DNA of 10,111 nt from Cytophagia bacterium (GTDB lineage Bacteria; Bacteroidota; Bacteroidia; Cytophagales; Cyclobacteriaceae): the NCBI GenBank assembly GCA_013373005.1, contig JABXIP010000531.1, positions 1 to 10,111 on the forward strand, read 5' to 3'. Both the position numbers and the translations under genes were made by a program. This document shows, one piece after another, positions 1 through 6,043 of this stretch (positions are counted from its first letter, which is position 1; every line of letters starts with the position of its first letter). The notes beneath the pieces are model-generated. The model was not told where the DNA came from. It saw only the letters and a program-made list of their open reading frames with translations, and made no database searches.

Positions 1-545
1 TCAACCGTACGAGTCTTCTCCCACTCTCTTCTGGGTAAATAGTCTGGATGATGCCAGTCCATAATGGAATGATAGAAACACAACTTTATGCCTTCCTTCT
101 TACAGGCCTCGGACAGTTCTTTCAGGATATCACGCTTGAAAGGCGTAGCCATCACATCGAAATCGGAGGTTTTGGAGTCGAATAGGACGAAGCCATCATG
201 GTGTTTACTGGTGATGACGATATATTTCATACCAGCATCTTTAGCCATTTTCACCCAAGCATCTGCATCGAATTTGACGGGATTGAATTCATCGAGAAAC
301 TTGTCATACTCCTCCAATGGAATCTGCGCAGTAGTACGAATCCACTCCGCATGGTTGGTAGTTCCATTCCATTCCCCGGCAGGGATGGCATACAGGCCCC
401 AGTGAATAAACATGCCGAAGCGGGCATCTCGCCACCATTCCATTCGGTCTTCCGGTTCTTGAGCTTGTTCCTGATGCTGAGGCTGACACGAGTAAATGAG
501 AAAAAGTGATAAGGCTATGAGAAAAGCTTGTCTGAACTTAAACAT
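1..545 (-). CDS. alpha-L-fucosidase, GH29, lipoprotein; N-terminal 181 residues, truncated by the window edge
   Basis: Exo-glycosidase that hydrolyses terminal alpha-L-fucosyl residues; it should act outside the cytoplasm or in the periplasm, anchored by lipid. The gene starts at an ATG (545-543) and is open to base 1, so the C-terminal part, including the usual GH29 nucleophile, lies outside. Residues 1-20 are a lipoprotein signal (MFKFRQ, a hydrophobic stretch, then IYSC with the lipidated Cys at 20), followed by a Gln-rich linker. GH29 hallmarks follow: WWRDARFGMFIHWG (37-50), PAGEW (55-59), SKHHDGFVLFDSKTS (113-127) and FYHSIMDWHHPDY (157-169). It is divergent from the TPR gene and separated from the mutarotase by it, so it is probably its own transcription unit. 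It would supply L-fucose to the pathway encoded to the right. Family assignment is firm; linkage specificity cannot be read here. Confidence 0.93.
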   Translation of the reverse strand, partial: MFKFRQAFLIALSLFLIYSCQPQHQEQAQEPEDRMEWWRDARFGMFIHWGLYAIPAGEWNGTTNHAEWIRTTAQIPLEEYDKFLDEFNPVKFDADAWVKMAKDAGMKYIVITSKHHDGFVLFDSKTSDFDVMATPFKRDILKELSEACKKEGIKLCFYHSIMDWHHPDYLPRREWEKTRTV

Positions 546-552
546 GGGTGAG

Positions 553-585
553 TTTCCTTAAGGTTGAAGGATGAATTTAAGGAAA
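553..585. promoter_or_regulatory. inverted/direct repeat in the leader of the fucosidase gene (possible operator or hairpin)
   Basis: TTTCCTTA (553-560) and TAAGGAAA (578-585) form an 8-base perfect inverted repeat, and TTAAGG also recurs directly at 558-563 and 577-582. Read on the minus strand there are three CCTTNAA-like units in a row. The repeat lies 8-40 bases before the fucosidase ATG, where a regulator site or 5'-leader hairpin would act. The repeat is seen; its function is inferred. Confidence 0.3.
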
Positions 586-658
586 TGAAATGAGTTATCC
601 TTTACCGCTCAAAGCCATTCAGAGTTTAGAGCAATGGAATGGCAAATCTCCCTGCAAC

Positions 659-799
659 CGTCATTCAGAGGAAGCACATTTCGATGATAATCGGAAATGT
701 TCGACCGAAGAATCCTCAAGAGCTTTCCATCCGAATTAGGAGATTCTTCAGTCGCCTCATCCTTGATATACATCAGGATGATTCTCCTTCTGAATGACG
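659..799. repeat. 141-bp palindromic intergenic element with CGTCATTCAG ends (REP/MITE-like)
   Basis: The element fills most of the 355-base gap between the fucosidase and the TPR gene. Its ends are a perfect 10-base inverted repeat, CGTCATTCAG (659-668) and CTGAATGACG (790-799). Inside are three smaller hairpins: ACATTTC/GAAATGT (676-682/694-700), GAAGAATC/GATTCTTC (707-714/742-749) and CATCCT/AGGATG (758-763/775-780). It looks like the dispersed palindromic elements frequent between genes in many Bacteroidota; copy number cannot be tested here. A 77-codon open frame on the minus strand (842-609) crosses it and resembles nothing, so I treat that frame as accidental. Another short inverted repeat, GCCATTC/GAATGGC (614-620/637-643), lies beside it. 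Otherwise the gap holds only the leader repeat of the fucosidase and a possible promoter for the TPR gene. Confidence 0.7.
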
Positions 800-875
800 C
801 AGAAGCCTTGCAATTATTATCCGAAATGGGTTTCTTCAGCATGGAAATTATTTAATACTGATTAATCTATTCCAA

Positions 876-883
876 TATTTTTG
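876..883 (+). promoter_or_regulatory. possible Bacteroidota -7 promoter box for the TPR lipoprotein gene
   Basis: TATTTTTG matches the Bacteroidota -7 consensus TAnnTTTG, and lies 17 bases before the ATG at 901. I see no clear TTTG -33 partner at the expected distance, so this is a weak call resting on one short motif in A+T-rich DNA. Confidence 0.3.
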
Positions 884-900
884 AGGTTCAATAAACTTAC

Positions 901-1572
901 ATGAGAACATACACATCGATATTCTTAATTCTAACTATTACCTCTTGTGACTTTTACTCTTCGAATTACTATGTCTCTGAAGCGGAAAAACTTGAAAACG
1001 AAGGTAAATACGAGGAAGCCATAGAACTCCTCAACATTGCTATTGAAAAAGATCCTGAAAATGTTTTTGCCCTTTTAAATAGAGGAGTGGATAAATCTAG
1101 GTTAGGTAAATATGAGGAGGCAATACTAGATTATTCGAGGATGGTCGAAGTCAATCCCGGTAATACTCTTGCCTTTTTTAACAGAGGTATAAGCAAGCAG
1201 AATTTGGAGAACTATGAAGGTGCTATTCAAGACTTTGATAAAGCCATTAAAACAAAAGGTGGTGAAATGTTATACATGGACAAAGTCGACAATCCATACA
1301 TTGACAATGGATATGAATTTGACGTACATATGGAGGAAATAAGATTTGAAAGAGGAATTGTTCGCTATTACATTGATAGTCTAAAGTCTGCCTTTGATGA
1401 TTTTAATTTTAGCATCGAGAAGAACTATGAGGTTCCTGCTAGCCATTATTGGAGAGGCTTAATCTATTTATCCTATGGAATGCAAAAAGAAGGATGCGCG
1501 GATTTAAAAAAGTCACAAGATTTAGGAGAACCATTTGCAAATGAAATAATTCAAAAATACTGTAATGAATAA
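901..1572 (+). CDS. TPR-repeat lipoprotein of unknown role
   Basis: 223 residues. It begins with a short lipoprotein signal (MRTYTSIFLI, then TITSC with the lipidated Cys at 16), so the protein is probably membrane-anchored and faces the periplasm. The rest is tetratricopeptide repeats, a helical scaffold for protein contacts: about 24-54 (GKYEEAIELLNIAIEKDPEN), 55-88 (GKYEEAILDYSRMVEVNPGN), 89-118 (ENYEGAIQDFDKAIK), a degenerate one near 146-175 and a last one near 181-213. A region at about 120-145 (KGGEMLYMDKVDNPY) breaks the array. It is the only plus-strand gene here, visibly richer in A+T than its neighbours, and its stop lies 3 bases from that of the convergent mutarotase. Nothing ties it to fucose use; it may be an insertion in the locus. 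The partner is unknown. Confidence 0.85.
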   Translation: MRTYTSIFLILTITSCDFYSSNYYVSEAEKLENEGKYEEAIELLNIAIEKDPENVFALLNRGVDKSRLGKYEEAILDYSRMVEVNPGNTLAFFNRGISKQNLENYEGAIQDFDKAIKTKGGEMLYMDKVDNPYIDNGYEFDVHMEEIRFERGIVRYYIDSLKSAFDDFNFSIEKNYEVPASHYWRGLIYLSYGMQKEGCADLKKSQDLGEPFANEIIQKYCNE

Positions 1573-1575
1573 AGG

Positions 1576-1908
1576 TTATAAAACCTCAAATACCCTCTCC
1601 ATCAACACCCACTTCTCTCCTGCTTTGGCAAATGGTAGTCTTTGTTGATAGGTGTCCATTAAGTTTTCCCACTCCTGCACTTTTGGGTTGGAGGCATCCA
1701 TCTGGGCTTTTTTCTCAAAGCTGAAGTCGTCAGAGGCTTCTATGATCATAAACAGTCGGGTTTCTATATAGTAGATTTCCATGCTCAGGATTCCGGATGC
1801 TTTGATGCTCTCAAGTATCTCCAGCCAGACATGGCGGTGATGCTCCTTGTACTGTTCAATGAGTTGAGGGTCGTTTTTGAGGTCTAGGGTTAGAGCGTAT
1901 CGTTTCAA
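1576..1908 (-). CDS. L-fucose mutarotase, L-rhamnose mutarotase (RhaM/DUF718) family
   Basis: Small cytoplasmic enzyme of 110 residues, the usual family length (E. coli RhaM is about 104). The family interconverts alpha and beta anomers of 6-deoxysugars; here it would supply the anomer used by the fucose dehydrogenase. Alignment by eye to E. coli RhaM places Y20 and H24 (QYKEHHRHVW) on the known active-site Tyr18 and His22, and W55 (VQEWENLM) in the conserved Trp region. RhaM Tyr41 is replaced by Met43 (SMEIYYIETRLFMIIE). Related DUF718 proteins in non-phosphorylative fucose clusters act on L-fucose, and the neighbours favour that substrate. The start is unusual: there is no ATG between the in-frame stop at 1923-1921 and residue 43, so translation must begin at TTG (1908-1906) or ATT (1911-1909). 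It follows fucP after a 252-base gap filled with repeats. Confidence 0.9.
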   Translation of the reverse strand: MKRYALTLDLKNDPQLIEQYKEHHRHVWLEILESIKASGILSMEIYYIETRLFMIIEASDDFSFEKKAQMDASNPKVQEWENLMDTYQQRLPFAKAGEKWVLMERVFEVL

Positions 1909-1935
1909 AATGTTGAATTTTTAATGATTAATGTC

Positions 1936-1969
1936 CTCCTCTGCCCTTCGGGCATCTCCTCCAGAGGAG
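1936..1969. repeat. nested palindrome (REP-like hairpin)
   Basis: CTCCTCTG (1936-1943) and CAGAGGAG (1962-1969) form an 8-base inverted repeat enclosing a second perfect hairpin, GCCC-TTC-GGGC (1943-1953). The arrangement resembles dispersed 'GCCCGAAGGGC' palindromes that recur between Bacteroidota genes. It lies just before the mutarotase start, so in an RNA made from the fucP promoter it would fold immediately upstream of the mutarotase TTG. No T-run follows, so it is not a standard terminator. Confidence 0.6.
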
Positions 1970-2020
1970 AACAGAAGGCCGCGGCTTTGAATCATAAATT
2001 GATGATCGTGCGGGCCGTTG

Positions 2021-2158
2021 CTATGTAAACTGTTCACTGATATACTGATCACTGATCCACTAATTTCTGATTTCTGATTCCCGTTTTCCGATCACCAACA
2101 CCCAATGTCTACTGACCAATGACCAGTTCACCAATGACTACTGACCAATCAACCAATT
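2021..2158. repeat. degenerate tandem 7-base repeat tract
   Basis: On the plus strand the tract splits into about 19 successive units of mostly 7 bases, for example TACTGAT (2043), CACTAAT (2058), TTCTGAT (2065 and 2072), TTCCGAT (2086), CACCAAC (2093), ACCCAAT (2100), GACCAAT (2114 and 2143), CACCAAT (2129) and GACTACT (2136); a few units are 8 or 9 bases. The pattern is NNCNNAT or close to it. It drifts from CTGAT-type units on the left to CCAAT-type on the right. It lies between fucP and the mutarotase, and similar units (CCCTAAT, TACCAAC) continue over the fucP stop to about 2181. Comparable degenerate heptamer tracts are known as STRR sequences in cyanobacteria and also occur in Bacteroidota. 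No coding content is seen. Confidence 0.7.
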
Positions 2159-2160
2159 CC

Positions 2161-3468
2161 CTAATTACCTAATCTACCAACCTTCCTTCCATACCAGCCA
2201 ATATACACAAAGCAGATCAGTGGCAGAATAAAGGAGAAGTTGACTTCGGAAGCTCCTGCAATTGTAGTATCATTCACTCCACTTCCACCTAAGTCGATGA
2301 TCATCCCTTGCCATTTCGGCATTAAGGCACCACCTACAATGGCCATCACAAGTCCTGCTGCACCAATTTTGGACTGTTCTTCATCCAATCCATCCAATGC
2401 GATGCCGTAGATAGTAGGGAACATGATAGACATAAACAGGGTGATCAGCACCAAGGCATACAACCCCGTCATTCCTTCGATGAAAATGGTTAAGGCTGTG
2501 CAAATCCCGGCCAAGACTGCGAAATAGGTTAGCAACTTGGCTGAATTGATAAAGCGTAGCATGTACGTGCCTATGGCTCGTCCCACCAGAAAACAGATAA
2601 AGGCAGCAAACTGATAATTCGCAGCAGTAGTACTATCCATGCCAATGGCTTCAGCATACTGGTAGATGTAGGTCCAGCACATAATCTGCGCCCCTACATA
2701 GAACACCTGAGCCAAGACCCCGAGCGTGTATTTCTTATTCTTGAAAAGCGAGCTGAAAGTCTCTCTCAAATTCGGAGTACCGCCCTCTCCTTTCGCCTGA
2801 GGCATTTTATTGACAGCAATCAGAACGAAGATTCCGATCAGCACCAAACCCAGAATAACGTAGGGATCTCGAATCACCATTAGATCGGAAGTACGGATCA
2901 ATGTCTTTTTAGCCAGATCCAGTGTGGAAAAATCGGTGATATCATCTGACTGTAATTTCTTCAGCACAAACTGTTGAGCAACCAGCAAGCCAAGCAACAG
3001 CCCGACCGGATTAAATGCCTGAGCCAGATTCAACCTTCGGGTAGCAGTCTCTCTGGATCCCATAGCCAAAATGTATGGATTGGCAGTTGTTTCCAGAAAG
3101 GCGAGTCCAAAAGTGAGGATATACAAGCCAAGACAGAAGAACCAGAACTGCTCTGTAATGGCCGCAGGATAGAACAACAATGCGCCAAAAGCATATAGCG
3201 CCAAGCCGATCAACACACCGACTTTATAGGAGTATTTTCTTACAAAGAGCGCTGCGGGTAAGGCCATGCAGAAATAGCCTCCATAAAAGGCCATTTGCAC
3301 CCAGGCGGCTTGTGAATTGGTCAATTCAAGTACCTTTTTGAAGGCCTGCACCATGGGGTCGGTTACCGCGTTAGCGAAACCCCAGAGGGTAAAAAGTGAG
3401 GTAATCAGAATAAAGGGCAGCAGTATCTTTCGATCGACAAGCTTGGCCCGGGTTGAAGAATTCGTCAT
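2161..3468 (-). CDS. fucP: L-fucose:proton symporter, FucP family (major facilitator superfamily)
   Basis: Inner-membrane importer of L-fucose driven by the proton gradient; 435 residues, matching the E. coli FucP length (438), with about 12 hydrophobic segments. FucP signatures are clear: FTLWGFANAVTDPMV (26-40), where D37 matches E. coli Asp46; FLETTANPYI (124-133), where E126 matches Glu135; and RRLNLAQAFNPVG (144-156). Both acidic residues are tied to proton-coupled transport in E. coli FucP. The ATG at 3468-3466 lies 9 bases after the stop of the L-fucose dehydrogenase gene, so the two are almost certainly co-transcribed. The last codons (VGRLGN) fall in DNA resembling the adjacent 7-base repeat, so the extreme C-terminus may have been shaped by that tract. 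Other FucP-like carriers take glucose/galactose or N-acetylglucosamine, but the surrounding genes favour L-fucose. Confidence 0.92.
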   Translation of the reverse strand: MTNSSTRAKLVDRKILLPFILITSLFTLWGFANAVTDPMVQAFKKVLELTNSQAAWVQMAFYGGYFCMALPAALFVRKYSYKVGVLIGLALYAFGALLFYPAAITEQFWFFCLGLYILTFGLAFLETTANPYILAMGSRETATRRLNLAQAFNPVGLLLGLLVAQQFVLKKLQSDDITDFSTLDLAKKTLIRTSDLMVIRDPYVILGLVLIGIFVLIAVNKMPQAKGEGGTPNLRETFSSLFKNKKYTLGVLAQVFYVGAQIMCWTYIYQYAEAIGMDSTTAANYQFAAFICFLVGRAIGTYMLRFINSAKLLTYFAVLAGICTALTIFIEGMTGLYALVLITLFMSIMFPTIYGIALDGLDEEQSKIGAAGLVMAIVGGALMPKWQGMIIDLGGSGVNDTTIAGASEVNFSFILPLICFVYIGWYGRKVGRLGN

Positions 3469-3477
3469 AGGTGGTGA

Positions 3478-4251
3478 TTAAATAATGCGATCTAAGTGTG
3501 TGTAGCCCCCATCTACATGGATATGCTGGCCTGTGATATGACTGGCTTTACTTGATAAAAGGAACACAGCCATATGGGCTATTTCATTAGCGTCAGTCAT
3601 TCGGTTGCCTAAAGGGATTTTGTCAGTAATAGACTTTTCCTTAGCCGATGGATCATCGAAAGTATCCAACCATTGTCTATATAAAGGCGTCATTACCTCA
3701 GCCGGGATGATCGCGTTAACTCTAATGTGGAACTTAAGTAACTCAACAGCCCATTCCCGTGTGAGCGCCATCACTCCTCCTTTAGCCGCAGCATAACCTG
3801 ATGTATTCCCCTGTCCAGTTTCCGCAGTCTTTGAACCGATATTCAGAATAGACCCTTGACTGGCTTTGAGGTGTGGCAGGCAAAAATGGGCCATATCGTA
3901 AAAATGATAGAGGTTCTTCTCTAAGGAAGCCCGAAACTTTCCCGGATCACCGGACTCTAGCCCCACTCCATCATTCACTCCGGCATTGTTGATAAGTCCG
4001 TCTATTCTACCCAATAAGTCAACAGTAGCCGACACTGCATATTGGCAGGCATCGGTATCGCAAAGGTCAACTTTTTGGTAATGGACCTGATCAGCTCCCA
4101 GTTCTGCTCGAAGGGATTCCGCAGCGGCTTCATCTCTATCGAAAATCACCGGAATGGCGCCCTCTTGAGCCAATTGACTAGTAATGGCTCCTCCAATACC
4201 CTTTCCACCTCCTGTGACGATAAATACTTTTCCTGAGATACCTAAGTCCAT
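3478..4251 (-). CDS. L-fucose dehydrogenase (short-chain dehydrogenase/reductase)
   Basis: Cytoplasmic NAD(P)-dependent oxidoreductase of 257 residues, typical for a classical SDR. It is assigned to the first step of the pathway, L-fucose to L-fucono-lactone. Seen in order: the cofactor loop TGGGKGIG (13-20), an acidic residue ending the second strand (FDRD, D38) that favours NAD+ over NADP+, NNAG (88-91), N113, catalytic S140, and YAAAK with Y153 and K157. The stretch NAIIPAEVMTPLYRQWLDTF (179-198) resembles fucose dehydrogenases of other fucose clusters; this is recognition by memory, not alignment. A second SDR at 6044-6817 is the other candidate for this step. The choice rests on this loop and on direct adjacency to fucP, 9 bases downstream. 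Swapped roles for the two SDRs remain possible. Confidence 0.82.
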   Translation of the reverse strand: MDLGISGKVFIVTGGGKGIGGAITSQLAQEGAIPVIFDRDEAAAESLRAELGADQVHYQKVDLCDTDACQYAVSATVDLLGRIDGLINNAGVNDGVGLESGDPGKFRASLEKNLYHFYDMAHFCLPHLKASQGSILNIGSKTAETGQGNTSGYAAAKGGVMALTREWAVELLKFHIRVNAIIPAEVMTPLYRQWLDTFDDPSAKEKSITDKIPLGNRMTDANEIAHMAVFLLSSKASHITGQHIHVDGGYTHLDRII

Positions 4252-4285
4252 ATTTTCATCATTAAATATGCATTCAAACCAATTA

Positions 4286-4333
4286 AGATTTCACCCCAGC
4301 CCTAAAGGGTGAAGTATAGAAATCTCCCTTTAG
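4286..4333. repeat. overlapping hairpins between the lactonase and fucose dehydrogenase genes
   Basis: Within the 117-base gap (4252-4368), TTCACCC (4290-4296) pairs with GGGTGAA (4307-4313), with an outer arm AGATTT/AAATCT (4286-4291/4320-4325). An alternative pairing is CTAAAGGG (4302-4309) with CCCTTTAG (4326-4333). The two foldings are mutually exclusive because they share 4307-4309. The composition is that of a dispersed palindromic element. It could stall polymerase or set an RNA processing end inside the operon; no T-run marks a simple terminator. Confidence 0.5.
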
Positions 4334-4368
4334 TGAATCAAAGGGTAGAACGAAAGCTTCCATCCGAT

Positions 4369-5193
4369 TTACAATCCATAAAACCTAACCGCATTCAAGC
4401 CCTTTACTGCTGCCTGCTCTTGCATGCTTAATTTTTCAATATACCAATTTACTATTTCTAAAACCTGCTCATATGAAGCGGCCACCAGACAAACCGGCCA
4501 GTCGGAACCGAAGAGTATTCGCTTAGGCCCGAAGAGCTCCAGAATAGTTTCTATGTAGGGTTGAAAATCCGATAGTTTCCAGTGCTTCCAATCAGCCTCT
4601 GTCACTAGTCCCGAAAGCTTCACGTGCAAATGAGGATAAGCAGAGAGCTCAGTCATATGCTTCTTCCACAAATTAAATTCACCAGCTTTGATATCCGGTT
4701 TTCCGAAATGATCCATCACCAATCGCATTTCAGGCAATTGCTTTATCAGTTGGCAGACCTCATACAGTTGACGGCTGAAAACGAGAATGTCATAGCTCAA
4801 ATCAAAGCCATTCAATCTGGAAATGCCTGTTATGAAAGCCGGGTCTGTCATAAAACCATCGGGTTCTCCCTGAACGATATGTCTAAAGCCTTTCAGCAGA
4901 GGATTTTGTTTGTAAGCCTCTAGCTTCTGGTCGAGTTCAGGCGATTTAAGATCAGTCCAACCGACAACTCCTTTGATGAAATCATGCTCAGCAGCGAGGT
5001 TAAGGAGAAAATCCGACTCTGAATCAGTCTGATCTGCCTGAACAGCTACGCAACCATCTATGCCATTGGCTCTGAGCACTGGAGCAAGATCATTGGGCAG
5101 AAAATCTCTGCGAATGACCTGCATTTCCTCATTGATCCATTCATGGGTCTGAGGACTGTAATGCCAGAAGTGCTGATGAGCGTCTATTGTCAT
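4369..5193 (-). CDS. L-fuconolactonase, amidohydrolase superfamily (COG3618)
   Basis: Cytoplasmic metal-dependent hydrolase of 274 residues that opens L-fucono-lactone to L-fuconate, the second step of the pathway. Superfamily motifs, with likely metal and catalytic residues: DAHQHFW (4-10; H6 and H8), GFRH (102-105; H105), MDHFGKP (160-166; H162), KLSGL (192-196) and FGSDWPV (228-234; D231). These fit the COG3618 lactonase group, which includes fucono-, galactono- and rhamnono-lactonases. The start is fixed by context: the ATG (5193-5191) overlaps the TGA of the preceding hydrolase gene as ATGA, so translation is probably coupled. Aldonolactone specificity cannot be read from motifs; fucose is inferred from FucP, the mutarotase and GH29. 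The equivalent position in the Campylobacter jejuni fucose cluster is also an amidohydrolase. Confidence 0.88.
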   Translation of the reverse strand: MTIDAHQHFWHYSPQTHEWINEEMQVIRRDFLPNDLAPVLRANGIDGCVAVQADQTDSESDFLLNLAAEHDFIKGVVGWTDLKSPELDQKLEAYKQNPLLKGFRHIVQGEPDGFMTDPAFITGISRLNGFDLSYDILVFSRQLYEVCQLIKQLPEMRLVMDHFGKPDIKAGEFNLWKKHMTELSAYPHLHVKLSGLVTEADWKHWKLSDFQPYIETILELFGPKRILFGSDWPVCLVAASYEQVLEIVNWYIEKLSMQEQAAVKGLNAVRFYGL

Positions 5194-6035
5194 GAGTAGG
5201 CTACTACTTTTTGCTTAGCAGTTCCCAAACCATCAATTCCCAATTCTACTTCATCGCCAGGCTTCAGGTAGATAGGAGGTTTGAAGCCTAGCCCAACTCC
5301 TTCTGGCGTTCCGGTAGAAATAATATCTCCAGGCATCAAGCTCATAAATTGCGACAAGTGACTAATTACCTGAGGAATGTTGAAGATGAAATCCGAAGTA
5401 TAGCCGTCCTGCACTTTTTTGCCATTCAGCTTAAGCCATAGGTTGAGGTTATGCGGATCTGCCACTTCATCTTTAGTCACCAGATAAGGTCCGAGCGGAG
5501 CGAATGTATCGCAGCTTTTGCCTTTAACCCATTGACCGCCTCTTTCCAGCTGAAATTCACGCTCACTGACATCATTGTGAACAGCATATCCTGCCACATA
5601 ATCCATAGCGTCTTCTTCATTCACATAACTGGCCTTCTTACCTATGATAACGGCTAATTCGACCTCCCAATCAGTTTTTTTGCTGTTTTTAGGGATAATG
5701 ATATTATCAAAAGGACCAGTTAAACTGCTTGGCGACTTGAAGAAAACCACCGGCTCTTTCGGTGGCTCCATGCCACTTTCTGCAGCATGCTTACTATAAT
5801 TCAAACCAATGCAAATGATCTTTTCCGGACGATAGATTGGAGCAGCAAAATCAATATCTCCATCAATTTTCTGCAGGCCACCTTTTGCTACAATATCCTC
5901 GAGTTTTGATATACCATCTTCATCGAAGAAATCGCGATCATATTCCTTGATTTGGTCTCCCACATCGAAATGATCTCCATTTAGGCTTACTCCCGTTCTA
6001 AATTGTCCGTTGGTTTTATATCTAAATAATTTCAT
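5190..6035 (-). CDS. 2,4-diketo-3-deoxy-L-fuconate hydrolase, fumarylacetoacetate hydrolase (FAH) superfamily
   Basis: Cytoplasmic, Mg2+/Mn2+-dependent C-C hydrolase of 281 residues. In this pathway it would split 2,4-diketo-3-deoxy-L-fuconate into pyruvate and L-lactate. A short N-terminal domain (1-70) is followed by the FAH catalytic domain: ICIGLNYSKHAAE (74-86; His83 is the likely general base), TDWEVELAVIIGK (121-133; E124 and E126 are metal ligands), HNDVSERE (153-160; D155 the third ligand), KSCDTFAPLGP (173-183) and STGTPEGVG (240-248). The same superfamily supplies the analogous step in L-rhamnose (LRA6) and Xanthomonas L-fucose catabolism. The gene starts 8 bases after the stop of the keto-deoxy-fuconate dehydrogenase, which would make its substrate, and overlaps the lactonase gene by 4 bases, so the three form one tight unit. 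Specificity is inferred from context; other FAH proteins use other beta-diketo acids. Confidence 0.87.
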   Translation of the reverse strand: MKLFRYKTNGQFRTGVSLNGDHFDVGDQIKEYDRDFFDEDGISKLEDIVAKGGLQKIDGDIDFAAPIYRPEKIICIGLNYSKHAAESGMEPPKEPVVFFKSPSSLTGPFDNIIIPKNSKKTDWEVELAVIIGKKASYVNEEDAMDYVAGYAVHNDVSEREFQLERGGQWVKGKSCDTFAPLGPYLVTKDEVADPHNLNLWLKLNGKKVQDGYTSDFIFNIPQVISHLSQFMSLMPGDIISTGTPEGVGLGFKPPIYLKPGDEVELGIDGLGTAKQKVVAYS

Positions 6036-6043
6036 TCGTTCTA

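Noticed and set aside
88..509. Open frames of 61-105 codons on both strands
   Set aside because: They overlap the well-supported GH29 coding frame, which is open to the window edge.
609..842. 77-codon open frame on the minus strand
   Set aside because: It runs across the 659-799 palindromic element, resembles no family I know, and has an odd Ser/Arg/Cys-rich composition; the element explains the DNA.
1573..1586. AGGTT-ATAA-AACCT hairpin between the convergent TPR and mutarotase genes, as a bidirectional terminator
   Set aside because: The stem is only 5 base pairs, is A+T-rich and has no T-run on either strand.
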